The notes: generated by a model not told the origin, from the letters alone. 35,920 bases of DNA from Streptomyces beihaiensis (GCF_026274175.1 NZ_JAPHNL010000294.1:1-35920); one strand, 5' to 3'; shown: positions 8,462 to 16,752, counted from the stretch's first letter. Made by a program: numbers and translations.

Positions 8462-8530
8462 GGAGGAGGAGAAGAGGAGGAGAGAGGCGGGAGGAGAGCC
8501 GAGGGAGGAGAAGGAAAAGGGGGGACGGGG
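8462..8530 (+). repeat. 69-bp purine tract
   Basis: This stretch is 65 purines out of 69 bases, with only four C and no T. It is built of GGAGGA/GAGAGG units and lies in the divergent spacer between the lipoprotein gene and hmgA. Such a tract is unusual in a streptomycete, and it lies on the upstream, 5' side of the lipoprotein gene. No protein can be assigned to it. Confidence 0.8.
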
Positions 8531-8644
8531 TCCCGCTCTGCCCCTTCCTTCGCCTTTCCCGCGCACCTTTCCCTCGTGCCTTTTCCGCGCGACAGAAGAC
8601 GATGTTCGGCCATCTCCGTCCGGCGTCTTGCGGACCCCTCCCTT

Positions 8645-8670
8645 GAATCCTACGGTGGAGCATAGGAATC
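8645..8670. promoter_or_regulatory. imperfect dyad in hmgA promoter
   Basis: GAATCCTA and TAGGAATC form 8-bp arms with one mismatch around a 10-bp spacer, ending 20 bp before the hmgA start. TTGAAT at 8644-8649 could be a -35 and overlaps the left arm. This is a good candidate operator for a repressor of homogentisate breakdown. Confidence 0.55.
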
Positions 8671-8690
8671 AGGAAAAGGGAGCAGCGAGC

Positions 8691-10019
8691 ATGAGCGGGG
8701 ACGCGCGCAAGACGGCCGAGGGCCTCACCTATCTGTCCGGTTTCGGCAACGAGCACAGCTCGGAGGCGGTCCCGGGCGCCCTGCCCGAGGGGCGCAACGC
8801 CCCGCAGCGCGCGCCGCTCGGCCTGTACGCGGAGCAGTTGAGCGGCACCGCGTTCACCGAGCCGCGCGCCCACAACCGCCGCTCGTGGCTGTACCGGATC
8901 CGCCCCTCGGCCGCCCACCCGGAGTTCACCCGGGCCGACAACCGCGCGGTGCGCTCGGCCCCGTTCACCGAGACCGTGCCCGACCCCAACCGCCGGCGCT
9001 GGGACCCGCTGCCGGAGCCCGAGCCGGGCACGGACTGGCTGGCGGGCCTGTGGACGCTCGGCGGCAACGGCGACACGACGCAGCGCACCGGCATGGCGGT
9101 GCACCTGTACCACGCCAACGCCTCCATGGACCGGCGGGTGTTCAGCGACGCGGACGGCGAGCTGCTGATCGTGCCCGAGCTCGGCGGCCTGCTGCTGCGC
9201 ACGGAGTTCGGCCTCCTCGCGGCGAACCCGGGCGAGGTGGCTCTGATCCCGCGCGGCGTCCGGTTCCGCGTGGAGCTGCTCGACGCGAGCGCGCGCGGGT
9301 ACGTGTGCGAGAACTACGGCGCCCCGTTCCGCCTGCCCGACCTGGGCCCGATCGGCGCCAACGGCCTGGCGAACGCACGGGACTTCAGGGCCCCGGTCGC
9401 CGCGTACGAGGACGCGGCCGCGGACGAGCCGGTGGACGTGGTCAACAAGTTCTGCGGCAACCTCTGGACGGCCACGTACGACCACTCCCCGCTGGACGTG
9501 GTCGCCTGGCACGGCAACCACGTCCCGTACGTCTACGACCTGCGCCGCTTCAACGTCATCGGCTCGATCTCCTACGACCACCCCGACCCGTCGATCTTCA
9601 CGGTGCTCACGTCGCCGTCGGACACCCCGGGGCTCGCGGGCGTCGACTTCGTGGTCTTCGCACCGCGCTGGCTGGTGGGCGAGGACACGTTCAGGCCGCC
9701 GTACTTCCACCGGAACGTGATGAGCGAGTACATGGGGCTGATCGAGGGCGCGTACGACGCGAAGACCGGCGGGAAGGGCGGGTTCGTGCCCGGCGGCGGG
9801 TCGCTGCACAACATGATGTCGGCGCACGGGCCCGACAAGGAGACGTTCGACAAGGCGAGTTCGGCCGAGCTGAAGCCGCAGAAGATCGAGGACGGGCTCG
9901 CGTTCATGTTCGAGACGCGGTGGCCGGTGACGGTCGCCGCGCAGGCCGCGGGAGCCGGGCACCTGCAGCGCGGGTACGACGAGGTGTGGCGGGGCCTTGA
10001 GCGTCACTTCCGGGGGTAG
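8691..10019 (+). CDS. hmgA: homogentisate 1,2-dioxygenase
   Basis: A 442-residue homogentisate dioxygenase, which opens the aromatic ring of homogentisate to maleylacetoacetate in tyrosine and phenylalanine breakdown. The start ([15 protein letters not shown]) is typical. The non-haem iron ligands are H340 and E346 in [12 protein letters not shown] and H379 in the SAHGPD segment. GGGAG eight bases before the ATG decides the start; the open frame upstream runs through the purine tract and is not coding. The pathway partners maleylacetoacetate isomerase and fumarylacetoacetase are not in the window. The adjacent GntR gene and the promoter dyad are candidates for its control. Confidence 0.97.
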   Translation: MSGDARKTAEGLTYLSGFGNEHSSEAVPGALPEGRNAPQRAPLGLYAEQLSGTAFTEPRAHNRRSWLYRIRPSAAHPEFTRADNRAVRSAPFTETVPDPNRRRWDPLPEPEPGTDWLAGLWTLGGNGDTTQRTGMAVHLYHANASMDRRVFSDADGELLIVPELGGLLLRTEFGLLAANPGEVALIPRGVRFRVELLDASARGYVCENYGAPFRLPDLGPIGANGLANARDFRAPVAAYEDAAADEPVDVVNKFCGNLWTATYDHSPLDVVAWHGNHVPYVYDLRRFNVIGSISYDHPDPSIFTVLTSPSDTPGLAGVDFVVFAPRWLVGEDTFRPPYFHRNVMSEYMGLIEGAYDAKTGGKGGFVPGGGSLHNMMSAHGPDKETFDKASSAELKPQKIEDGLAFMFETRWPVTVAAQAAGAGHLQRGYDEVWRGLERHFRG

Positions 10020-10161
10020 CGGGGCGGGTCGCCGGGTGCGTCCGCGGGCCTGCCGGGGGGCTGTTCGGCCCTCGGCCGCGGGCCGCGGGCGGACGCCGGC
10101 GCGGTTTCCCGGCTTGCGGCCCGACATTGCGTCGAGCCCCGACCACCGGTACGGATAACCC

Positions 10162-10911
10162 GTGACGTCATTCGCCCCGGACTCCATCGTCCTGAACCGC
10201 AAGCTCCCGCTCTGGTATCAGGTCTCGCAGAGCTTGCGTGCCTCGATACTCGGCCGCTCGCCGCAGGACCCGTTGCGACTGCCCACCGAGGAGCAGCTCG
10301 CCGCGCACTACGGCGTCTCCGTGCTGACCATGCGCCAGGCACTCAAGGAGCTGGAGGACGAGGGCCTCATCTCCCGGCACCGGCGCCGCGGCACGTTCAT
10401 CGAACCCGACGCCCTCAGCGGCGCCCCGGTGCGGTTGCTCGGTTCCGTCGACGCCATCGTGGCCCAGCAGTCCGGCATGACGACCGAGCTGCTCGGCCAC
10501 GGTCCGGCGCCCGTCCCGGCGGCGTACACCGATCTGTTCCCCGGCATCGACACCGTGGCCGCGTACCACCGGCTGCGCAGCGACGAGAAGACCGGCGAGC
10601 CGACCAACCACGCCCGCAACTACCTGCGCCCCGACGTGGCCGAACGGCTCGACGTCGCCGACCTCGCCCGCGCCCCCATGACCAAGGTGCTGCGCGACGT
10701 CGTGGGCGTGCGCATCAGCCGCATCACGGACTCCGTCGAGGCACGGCTCGCCGACCCGGAGACGGCCAGGCTCCTCGAAGTGCCGCTGGTCAGCCCGATC
10801 CTGCACTACACCGGCATCACGTACGACGAGGAGGGCCGCGTCCTGGACGTGGCGGTCATCCAGTACCGCGGCGACCGCTTCTCCTTCACGGTGACCCTGG
10901 ACGCGGACTGA
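10162..10911 (+). CDS. GntR/HutC-family regulator with UTRA domain
   Basis: A 249-residue regulator with a GntR winged helix at about residues 14-82 (PLWYQVSQSLRASIL, then LPTEEQLAAHYGVSVLTMRQAL and GLISRHRRRGTFI), followed by a UTRA small-molecule domain ending with SPILHYTGITYDEEGRVLDV and YRGDRFSF. The GTG start has no ribosome binding site and may be leaderless. It follows hmgA on the same strand after 142 bp and leads a 25-bp gap to the type ISP-like gene. Control of hmgA is plausible from position only. Confidence 0.93.
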   Translation: MTSFAPDSIVLNRKLPLWYQVSQSLRASILGRSPQDPLRLPTEEQLAAHYGVSVLTMRQALKELEDEGLISRHRRRGTFIEPDALSGAPVRLLGSVDAIVAQQSGMTTELLGHGPAPVPAAYTDLFPGIDTVAAYHRLRSDEKTGEPTNHARNYLRPDVAERLDVADLARAPMTKVLRDVVGVRISRITDSVEARLADPETARLLEVPLVSPILHYTGITYDEEGRVLDVAVIQYRGDRFSFTVTLDAD

Positions 10912-10936
10912 CCCGGCCCCGCCCGCGGCACGTACC

Positions 10937-12157
10937 ATGCCCGGCGTGACGAACGACCGGCTCTTGGACGCCACGCCGCTCGCCGACCTCATGCCGTGGT
11001 CCGTGGCGCCCCTGCGCCTGGGCCGCACCTGGCCGCTCGCCCCGGACGCGGCGTCCCTCAAGGCCCGCTGGGACGCCTTCACGGCCGCCGAACCGCCGCG
11101 ACGGCAGACACTGCTCGAACCCACCCGCTCCCGCACCCTGCACACCGCCGCCGCGCAACTGCCAGGCCAGGGCGGCGGAACCGAACCGCTCGTGCACGCC
11201 GATGGGCCCTGCCCCGACCCCGTACGAGTGCTGCACGGGCCGTTCGACGAGCAGTGGCTCATCCCGGACCAGCGGCTGATCGACGCGGCGCGGCCTGAGC
11301 TGTGGCGGGTCGCCGACGAGCGGCAGTTGTTCCTGGTGGAGCAGGGGTACGTGCCCGGGGCGGGCGGCCTCGCGGTGCTGGCGAGCGGCGTGCTGCCGGA
11401 GGGCCGCTCCCCGGCCGGGCGGCCGGGCCGCATCCGCCCGCTCTACCGGCGCCCGCAGGGGCGGGAACCGAACGTCACGCCGGGGCTGCTCGACCATCTG
11501 GCCGGTCGGTACGGGCGGCCGGTCGACGCCGACGAGCTGTTCGCTTGGGTCCTGGCCGTGGCGGAGCGGGACGACCGGGGCGGTGTGCGCGTGGCGCTGC
11601 CGCACGACATCGACCTGTGGGACCACGGTGTCGGTCTCGGCCGCCGTGTCCTGTGGCTCCAGCTGCGCGGCGCGGGCTCCGAACGCCCCAAGCTGCCCGG
11701 TGGGCGCCGCCCGTACGTGCGGGCCCCGCTCCCGGCCCGCCCCACCGAACTGCGCTACGACCCCGACGAGGAGGCCCTCCTGATCGGCACGGGCCGCGTC
11801 TCCCCCGTCCCGGCGGCCGCCTGGGACTTCCAGGTCAGCGGGGTGCGGGTCCTGGAGCAGTGGTTCGCCCGCAGGACCGCGCCCGCCGAACCGGGCACCC
11901 TGGCCGCGCTGCGCCCGTCGGCGTGGCCGCAGCCGTGGACGTCCGAACTGCTCGAACTGGTCACGGTGCTCGCGCTCCTGGCGGAGCTGCGGCCGGCCCA
12001 GGACGATGTGCGGCGGCGGCTCGACGGCGACCGGCTGCTCGGCGGGGCCCGGTTGCGCGAGGCGGGAGTGCTGCCGGTGCCGTCGGCCGCGCGGCGCCCC
12101 GCGAGCGTGCTCGGCCACCAGGAGGAGGGCCCCGGCGGCCAGTTCGCGTTCCTGTGA
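10937..12157 (+). CDS. stand-alone type ISP restriction enzyme-like specificity domain
   Basis: A 406-residue protein that recalls streptomycete proteins annotated as type ISP restriction/modification enzymes (C-terminal specificity domain, PF18135-like). Supporting stretches are RVLHGPFDEQWLIPD, RPELWRVADERQLFLVEQ, YRRPQGREPNVTPGLL and VSGVRVLEQWFARRT. Full type ISP enzymes are about 1,500 residues and carry nuclease, helicase and methyltransferase modules; none is encoded here, so this is only the target-recognition part or a domain adapted to another job. A GTG nine bases in is an alternative start. It lies 25 bp after the GntR gene and is probably cotranscribed. The family call is from memory. 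Confidence 0.75.
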   Translation: MPGVTNDRLLDATPLADLMPWSVAPLRLGRTWPLAPDAASLKARWDAFTAAEPPRRQTLLEPTRSRTLHTAAAQLPGQGGGTEPLVHADGPCPDPVRVLHGPFDEQWLIPDQRLIDAARPELWRVADERQLFLVEQGYVPGAGGLAVLASGVLPEGRSPAGRPGRIRPLYRRPQGREPNVTPGLLDHLAGRYGRPVDADELFAWVLAVAERDDRGGVRVALPHDIDLWDHGVGLGRRVLWLQLRGAGSERPKLPGGRRPYVRAPLPARPTELRYDPDEEALLIGTGRVSPVPAAAWDFQVSGVRVLEQWFARRTAPAEPGTLAALRPSAWPQPWTSELLELVTVLALLAELRPAQDDVRRRLDGDRLLGGARLREAGVLPVPSAARRPASVLGHQEEGPGGQFAFL

Positions 12158-12246
12158 CGCCCCTGGCGCCGGTCTCGGCGCCGTACCTGGCCCCGGCCGC
12201 AAGGGCCTTGGCCCCGTCTGCGAAGGCTCCTCGCCGGGCACGGCGA

Positions 12247-12354
12247 AGGCCCGCACCCCACTCCCCCGCCGGGGCGCGTGCCGCATGCCGTGGGGATGAC
12301 GGTCGCGGTGGAGCGCGGCGGAACGCCGGTGGCGTGGAGGTGGGGTGCGGGCCT
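12247..12354. repeat. 15-bp perfect inverted repeat with 78-nt loop
   Basis: AGGCCCGCACCCCAC at 12247-12261 is exactly complementary to GTGGGGTGCGGGCCT at 12340-12354. It lies between two convergent genes (ends 12157 and 12393). It could form a large terminator-like structure serving both, or shelter a small structured RNA. Confidence 0.75.
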
Positions 12355-12392
12355 CGGCCCGCTCGGGCGATCGGCCGGAACCGGGACGGGTC

Positions 12393-12662
12393 CTAGTGAC
12401 CGCCGAAGAGCGAGCGGCGCAGCCGACGCAGCGGGGCGAAGAGCGAGACCCGCCCGACGCGTGCCCGCCTGCCGCTGCGCTCGTGCGCGGTGTCGCGCGT
12501 CGTGAGCTCACGCATCAGCGATGTCGCCTCGACCGTCTCGCGCTGCGGGACGGCGGGGCCGCCGAGCACCGAGAGATGGCGGTCGAGGCGCGAACTGGTC
12601 GCGCCGCTCCCACACGTGATCGCAGGCACACGCGGCCTGCTGCGCACTGTTATCTGTTCCAT
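12393..12662 (-). CDS. small basic protein, unknown function
   Basis: An 89-residue protein starting MEQITVRSRPRVPAITCG. It is basic, has one cysteine, a central RLDRHLSVLGGPAVPQRETVEA part and a C-terminal arginine-rich helix with RVSLFAPLRRLRRSLFGG. GGGGAG five bases before the ATG makes this start convincing. The composition suggests a small nucleic-acid- or membrane-associated protein, but I recognise no domain. TAGGGT at 12706-12711 (read on this strand) is a possible -10. Confidence 0.75.
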   Translation of the reverse strand: MEQITVRSRPRVPAITCGSGATSSRLDRHLSVLGGPAVPQRETVEATSLMRELTTRDTAHERSGRRARVGRVSLFAPLRRLRRSLFGGH

Positions 12663-12870
12663 GTCACTCCCCACCCGTACGAGGGCACCCGGCCCGGGCA
12701 GGTTAACCCTATCGCCCCCGAGTGACACTCGTGTATCCCGGTCGCGGGATTCACCTTCTCCATAAGGAGGTTGACTCCCTTTCACCGGCTACTCTCCGAA
12801 TGCGGCTTAATCCAGGGCGAGTTGGACAAGCTGGGCAAATTTCCGGCCGTGCGTGACACCCGCAAGCGGC

Positions 12871-12887
12871 CACCGTCACCGACGGTG
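12871..12887. other. short perfect dyad
   Basis: CACCGTC-ACC-GACGGTG is a 7-bp perfect stem with a 3-nt centre, beyond the phospholipase terminator. It could be a second terminator stem or a protein site. Confidence 0.5.
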
Positions 12888-12929
12888 AGGGATTCGCTCA
12901 CGTCAAGTCGTGGCCTGTCACGGCGTGTC

Positions 12930-12955
12930 GCCCGGCCCCCGAGCGGGGGCCGGGC
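12930..12955 (-). terminator. terminator of the SGNH phospholipase gene
   Basis: GCCCGGCCCCC-GAGC-GGGGGCCGGGC is a perfect 11-bp stem with a 4-nt loop, 11 bases past the stop codon. There is no T run, as is usual in this genus. Confidence 0.9.
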
Positions 12956-12966
12956 GGGGGCGCCTG

Positions 12967-13776
12967 TCAGGCGGCCGAGGCGAAGACGGGCAGATAGCCG
13001 CCCGACTGGCCTGCGGCGGTGGGGTGGTAGGACTCCTCGATGTTCAGCCAGTTGACGCTGTGCAGCCACGAGTCGCCCGAGCAGATCTCATGACCGCTGA
13101 AGGTGGTGGTCACGTCGCCGAAGGTGAAGCCGTGGTCGACGGCGCGCTTCTCGGTGGTGGAGTTGAGCAGGTCGGCCGCGTCGTTGATGGCCGACCGCTC
13201 GGTCTCGGTCAGGCCCGCGATGCAGGAGCCGTTGAGCTTGTAGAAGCGGGGGTAGCCCAGGACCACCACGCGGGCGGAGGGCGCCTTGGCGCTGATCGCC
13301 GAGTAGACCTTGTCGAGCTTGCCCGGCAGGGTCGTCGTGACGTAGGCGCGCGCCTGGTCGATCCGGCTGAGGCAGGTGGACTCGGAGTACAGGACGCAGG
13401 TCGTCATCACGTCCGCGAAGCCCGCGTCGTTGCCTCCCACGGTGATGGAGACGAGCGAGGTGCCCGAGCCGAGCGGGCCGAGCTGATTCGAGATCACATC
13501 GTCGGTCACGGCGCCGGAGCACGCCGTGAAGTCGAAGCTGGACGGTGCGTGCGAGGCGGCCCACAGGTAGGGGTACGCCTTGGTGGAGCGCTTGCAGGAG
13601 CCACTCGAACTGATGTAACTGCCGGAACCGACTCCGGAGGAGTACGAGTCACCGAGCGCCACATAGCCGGTGGCGGTCGCGCTGTCCGCTGCCTGCGCGG
13701 CGGTGGCCCCGGTGAGGGCGAGTACCGCGGCGAAGAGGAACGAGGTCACGTATGCCGTAATTCGGGAACGTCTCAT
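12967..13776 (-). CDS. secreted SGNH-hydrolase (phospholipase A1 / lipase)
   Basis: A 269-residue secreted esterase. The signal peptide runs to about residue 33 (MRRSRITAYVTSFLF, hydrophobic core, TAAQAA). The SGNH blocks are GDSYSSG with nucleophile S44, the glycine of the second block, GGND and the histidine H251 in SYHPTAAG. The spacing of S44 and H251 corresponds to S11 and H218 in mature numbering, as I recall for the phospholipase A1 of S. albidoflavus, which uses a Ser-His dyad. Six cysteines suggest disulfides. GGGAGG just before the ATG decides the start; longer starts would spoil the signal peptide. It is monocistronic with its own terminator and a promoter dyad at 13806-13830. Confidence 0.95.
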   Translation of the reverse strand: MRRSRITAYVTSFLFAAVLALTGATAAQAADSATATGYVALGDSYSSGVGSGSYISSSGSCKRSTKAYPYLWAASHAPSSFDFTACSGAVTDDVISNQLGPLGSGTSLVSITVGGNDAGFADVMTTCVLYSESTCLSRIDQARAYVTTTLPGKLDKVYSAISAKAPSARVVVLGYPRFYKLNGSCIAGLTETERSAINDAADLLNSTTEKRAVDHGFTFGDVTTTFSGHEICSGDSWLHSVNWLNIEESYHPTAAGQSGGYLPVFASAA

Positions 13777-13805
13777 GAAACCTCCCATAGCAGGATTTCT
13801 GCAAC

Positions 13806-13830
13806 AACTGTGGTACCACGCCCCACAGTT
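13806..13830. promoter_or_regulatory. 8-bp inverted repeat in phospholipase promoter
   Basis: AACTGTGG and CCACAGTT are perfect 8-bp arms with a 9-bp spacer, beginning 30 bp upstream of the phospholipase start. Its position fits an operator over the promoter or the 5' leader. Confidence 0.6.
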
Positions 13831-13920
13831 ACCGGGAAGTACCCTCGTATGGACATCTACCAAGTGTTCAACATCAGGTACATGTCAGGTTTATGACTTA
13901 CCCTCAGACAGCCTCTGCTA

Positions 13921-13937
13921 CGCCCGTAGAACGGGCG
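13921..13937. other. 7-bp stem between divergent genes
   Basis: CGCCCGT-AGA-ACGGGCG is a perfect stem in the spacer between the phospholipase promoter and the AAA ATPase gene. No gene ends here, so it is more likely regulatory than a terminator. Confidence 0.5.
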
Positions 13938-14055
13938 GACATCGAAATTCACAGGCGACGCGGATGCACCGGCGGCCGACACAGGCGTGCGCCGTGACAC
14001 ACGCGCCCCCGGCAAAACCCGTGCGCAAGGGCTCTTCGTGGCGGATCATGGGCGG

Positions 14056-15150
14056 ATGTCCACCAACCCTTTCGACGCGCTGCCGGTACGGCTCGGCGTG
14101 GACGACAGCGACTCGCCCGCCGACGTCGTCGACGCGCTGTTCCTCGGCCGGTTCGCCACGGGCGAGCAGCCGCACGCGCACGCCGTGAACATCGACCGGG
14201 TCAGGACCGGCGCCACGCTGCTGCCGCCGGACGCCCGTGTGCTGCGCTCCGCGCGCGACGACGACCGCAGCGCGACGCTCGCCGAGGGCGACGGCTGGAC
14301 GGTGCTCGTCTCCCGGTGGAACCGGGGCGCGGACGTCACGGTGACCGCGACCAGCCAGGAGTTGGCGAGCGAGGTGCTCGGACTCGCGACGGACGGCGCG
14401 GCGGACGAGCCGGAGCCGCAGCCGGAGAACGTGACGATGGGCTTCTGGTACGTGTCACCGCGGCGCGGGCCGCACCGCACGACGCGGCAGATCTCGGCAG
14501 GCACCTGGGAGGAGGTGCGGCCCAACTACACGGCGCCGGTGGCCGAGGCGCTCGACGGGCTGATGAAGACCCGCCCCGAGGACATCGCGGGCCGCCTGCT
14601 CCTGCTGCACGGCCCGCCGGGCACCGGCAAGACGTCGGCACTGCGTACGCTGGCCCGTTCGTGGCGGGACTGGTGCCAGGTCGACTGCGTCCTGGACCCG
14701 GAACGGTTGTTCTCGGACGTCGGCTATCTGATGGACATCGCGATCGGCGAGGACGACGGTACGACGAAGGGGCGGTGGCGGCTGCTGCTGCTCGAGGACT
14801 GCGACGAACTGATCCGCGGCGAGGCCAAGCACACGGCGGGTCAGGCGCTCTCGCGCCTGCTCAATCTGACCGACGGGCTCCTCGGCCAGGGCCGGAACGT
14901 CCTGGTGGGCGTCACGACCAACGAGGACCTGGAGCGCCTGCACCCGGCGGTGGTCCGGCCCGGCCGCTGTCTGGCCCGCATCGAGGTGGGGCCGCTGACC
15001 CGGCGCGAGTCCGTGGAGTGGCTGGGCCGGGAGGAGGACGTGCCCCGCGAGGGCGCGACGCTGGCCGAACTCTTCGCCCTGCGCCGCGGCGTCTCCCCCA
15101 CCTCGGTCCCGGACCAACGCGCCGACACGGACGCGGGCCTGTACCTGTAG
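14056..15150 (+). CDS. AAA ATPase with DUF5925-like N-terminal domain
   Basis: A 364-residue ATPase. Residues 1 to about 150 form an N-terminal domain of the type I recall as DUF5925; the ATPase domain follows. Walker A is GPPGTGKT (186-193), Walker B is LLLLED with E247 and D248, and an arginine-finger candidate lies in HPAVVRPGRC. The layout is like CbxX/BCS1-type AAA enzymes that remodel protein complexes. Such genes are widespread in streptomycetes, but their role is unknown. It has no clear operon partner. GATCAT at about 14044-14049 might be a -10 for a leaderless message; no strong ribosome binding site was seen. Confidence 0.88.
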   Translation: MSTNPFDALPVRLGVDDSDSPADVVDALFLGRFATGEQPHAHAVNIDRVRTGATLLPPDARVLRSARDDDRSATLAEGDGWTVLVSRWNRGADVTVTATSQELASEVLGLATDGAADEPEPQPENVTMGFWYVSPRRGPHRTTRQISAGTWEEVRPNYTAPVAEALDGLMKTRPEDIAGRLLLLHGPPGTGKTSALRTLARSWRDWCQVDCVLDPERLFSDVGYLMDIAIGEDDGTTKGRWRLLLLEDCDELIRGEAKHTAGQALSRLLNLTDGLLGQGRNVLVGVTTNEDLERLHPAVVRPGRCLARIEVGPLTRRESVEWLGREEDVPREGATLAELFALRRGVSPTSVPDQRADTDAGLYL

Positions 15151-15269
15151 CGGGCGCGCGGCCCCACACCTGGGGCGGTGCGGCCCCGCCGCCTCGGGCG
15201 GTCTGCCGCTTCCGCACCGTGCCGACTTGAGCCCCTCGCCGCGTTCGACTGCGTGCCGGCTCGGGCACT

Positions 15270-15288
15270 CTGCCGCCCGGGGCGGCAG
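15270..15288. terminator. probable bidirectional terminator hairpin
   Basis: CTGCCGCC-CGG-GGCGGCAG is a perfect 8-bp stem between the convergent AAA ATPase gene (ends 15150) and GntR gene (ends 15368). Confidence 0.5.
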
Positions 15289-15367
15289 GGTGGGCAGGGC
15301 GGCGGCACCCCGGTGCGGCGCGACAGGGCCGCGGGGCCCAGCCCCGCTACGGCGCCGGACGTCCGGG

Positions 15368-15745
15368 CTAGGCGTAGGCCGCGCGCAGAGCGTCTCGCGC
15401 CGCCGACAGCGCCGCGTCCTCGGACAGGCCGAGTCGCCGGGCCCGCTCGGCGAACACGAGCGCCGCCGCCGCGGCCTCCCGCCCCGCCGCGTCCTGCGCC
15501 GCGGCCGCGACGAACGTCCCGTTGCGCCCCCGCGTCTCGATCACCCCGTCCGCCTCAAGCGCCCGGTACGCCTTGGCCACGGTGTTCGCCGCGAGCCCCA
15601 GCTCCTGCGCGAACCCCCGTACGGTGGGCAGCTTGTACCCGACCGGCAACGCCCCCGAGCGCACCATCTCGGCGAGCCGCGCCCGCACTTGCTCGTAGGG
15701 CGCGGGACCGCCCGCGTCGATCTCGATGTCGATCTTCAAGGTCAC
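15368..15745 (-). CDS. short GntR-family regulator (YtrA type)
   Basis: A 125-residue regulator with a GntR winged helix at about residues 15-75 (YEQVRARLAEMVRSGAL, then LPTVRGFAQELGLAANTVAKAYRALEADGVIETRGRNGTFV) and only a short helical tail, as in the YtrA subfamily. These usually control a neighbouring ABC transporter, but none is present here. The GTG at 15745 is chosen; a GTG at 15751 is possible. It diverges from the GNAT gene with a 71-bp spacer. Confidence 0.9.
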   Translation of the reverse strand: MTLKIDIEIDAGGPAPYEQVRARLAEMVRSGALPVGYKLPTVRGFAQELGLAANTVAKAYRALEADGVIETRGRNGTFVAAAAQDAAGREAAAAALVFAERARRLGLSEDAALSAARDALRAAYA

Positions 15746-15802
15746 GCCCACGATTGTCCCGCAGCGCCGGAAAATGAGAGGCACCCGGGGCCGTGCGGCG
15801 CG

Positions 15803-15808
15803 TAGCGT
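15803..15808 (+). promoter_or_regulatory. -10 element for a probable leaderless GNAT message
   Basis: TAGCGT ends 8 bases before the ATG at 15817, so transcription would begin at or next to the start codon. No ribosome binding site is present. The same hexamer has the same relation to the PAP2 start at 35127. Confidence 0.5.
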
Positions 15809-15816
15809 GCCTCGCC

Positions 15817-16752
15817 ATGACCGTGCTCGTGCGTCCGCTCCACCCCGGCGAACCGGCCGACGTCGAGGGCTTCACCCGAGTCAGGCGCGCCTGCCTGCCC
15901 GCCATGCTCGCAACCCCGGCGTCCGTCGCCCACGACGCGGCCCACGCCCACCCCGACGCCCACTACGTCCAACTGGTCGCGCTGGACGACACCGGCGCCG
16001 TCACCGGCACGGCCCAGGTCGGCATCGCGTACGACAGCCCGGAGCCCGGCCAGGGCTACGCGAACGTCTACGTACACCCCGACCGGCGCGGCCGGGGCGC
16101 GGGCACGCTCCTGCTGCGCACGGCGGAGGAACACCTGGCCCTGCACGGCGCCCGCGAGGTGTACGCCTGGGCGCTCGACGCCGGGCGGAACCTGTCGTGG
16201 GCGGCGGCCCGCGGCTACCGGCGCGGCCGCAGCGCGCACTTCCTCCGCCTCGACCTGGCCTCCGGCCCGCTGCCGCCGCGCCCGGCCCCGCCGCCCGGCG
16301 TCGAACTGCGCACGGCCGCCGACTTCGCGGACGACCCGCGGCCGCTGTTCGACCTGGACGCGGAGACGCTCGCCGACGAGCCGGGCGACGTCGGCGCCGA
16401 ACTCAGCGACTTCGAGCAGTGGTTGCGGGACACCTGGCACCACCCTCTGCTCGACCGCGGCCTCACCACGGTGGCCGTCGTCGACGGCCGCCCGGCCGCC
16501 TTCACCCTGGCGCGCACGGACGGCGACGGCCGCTACTCGACCGGGATGACCGGCACGGCCCGCGCCTTCCGCGGCCGGGGCCTGGCCAAACTGGCCAAGA
16601 ACGAGTCGCTCCACCGCGCCCGGGAGGCCGGGATCACGGTGGCGTACACGGGCAACGACGCGGGCAACGCGCCGATGCTCGCGATCAACAAATGGTTCGG
16701 TTACACGCTCGACGCGACGGAGGTCCGCCATGTCCGCACCCTCGGCTCCTGA
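15817..16752 (+). CDS. tandem-GNAT acetyltransferase
   Basis: A 311-residue protein with two GNAT folds. The first (about 1-150) has the acetyl-CoA loop in VYVHPDRRGRGAGTLLL; the second (about 165-305) has TARAFRGRGLAKLAK and the NAPMLAINKWFGY end typical of the C-terminal GNAT lobe. Proteins of this arrangement include mycothiol synthase-like enzymes and antibiotic-modifying enzymes, but the substrate here is unknown. It overlaps the DUF402 gene by 23 bp, so the two are an operon with coupled translation. The start is an ATG directly downstream of a TAGCGT -10. Confidence 0.9.
   Translation: MTVLVRPLHPGEPADVEGFTRVRRACLPAMLATPASVAHDAAHAHPDAHYVQLVALDDTGAVTGTAQVGIAYDSPEPGQGYANVYVHPDRRGRGAGTLLLRTAEEHLALHGAREVYAWALDAGRNLSWAAARGYRRGRSAHFLRLDLASGPLPPRPAPPPGVELRTAADFADDPRPLFDLDAETLADEPGDVGAELSDFEQWLRDTWHHPLLDRGLTTVAVVDGRPAAFTLARTDGDGRYSTGMTGTARAFRGRGLAKLAKNESLHRAREAGITVAYTGNDAGNAPMLAINKWFGYTLDATEVRHVRTLGS

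Larger units (their letters stand above)
12663..12966. other. 304-bp spacer between small basic gene and phospholipase gene
   Basis: It contains the promoter region of the small basic protein gene, an AAGGAGG stretch at about 12762-12768 that leads only into a poor reading frame, the dyad at 12871-12887 and the phospholipase terminator at 12930-12955. No further gene is supported. Confidence 0.7.

Noticed and set aside
10039-10095. Possible hmgA terminator CGTCCGC / GCGGACG
   Set aside because: The 7-bp arms are 43 bases apart in very GC-rich sequence, which is not distinguishable from chance.
12771-13055. Frame after AAGGAGG in the phospholipase spacer
   Set aside because: It contains TTA and CTA codons, the start is too close to the AAGGAGG, and it runs through a terminator into the antisense of the phospholipase gene.
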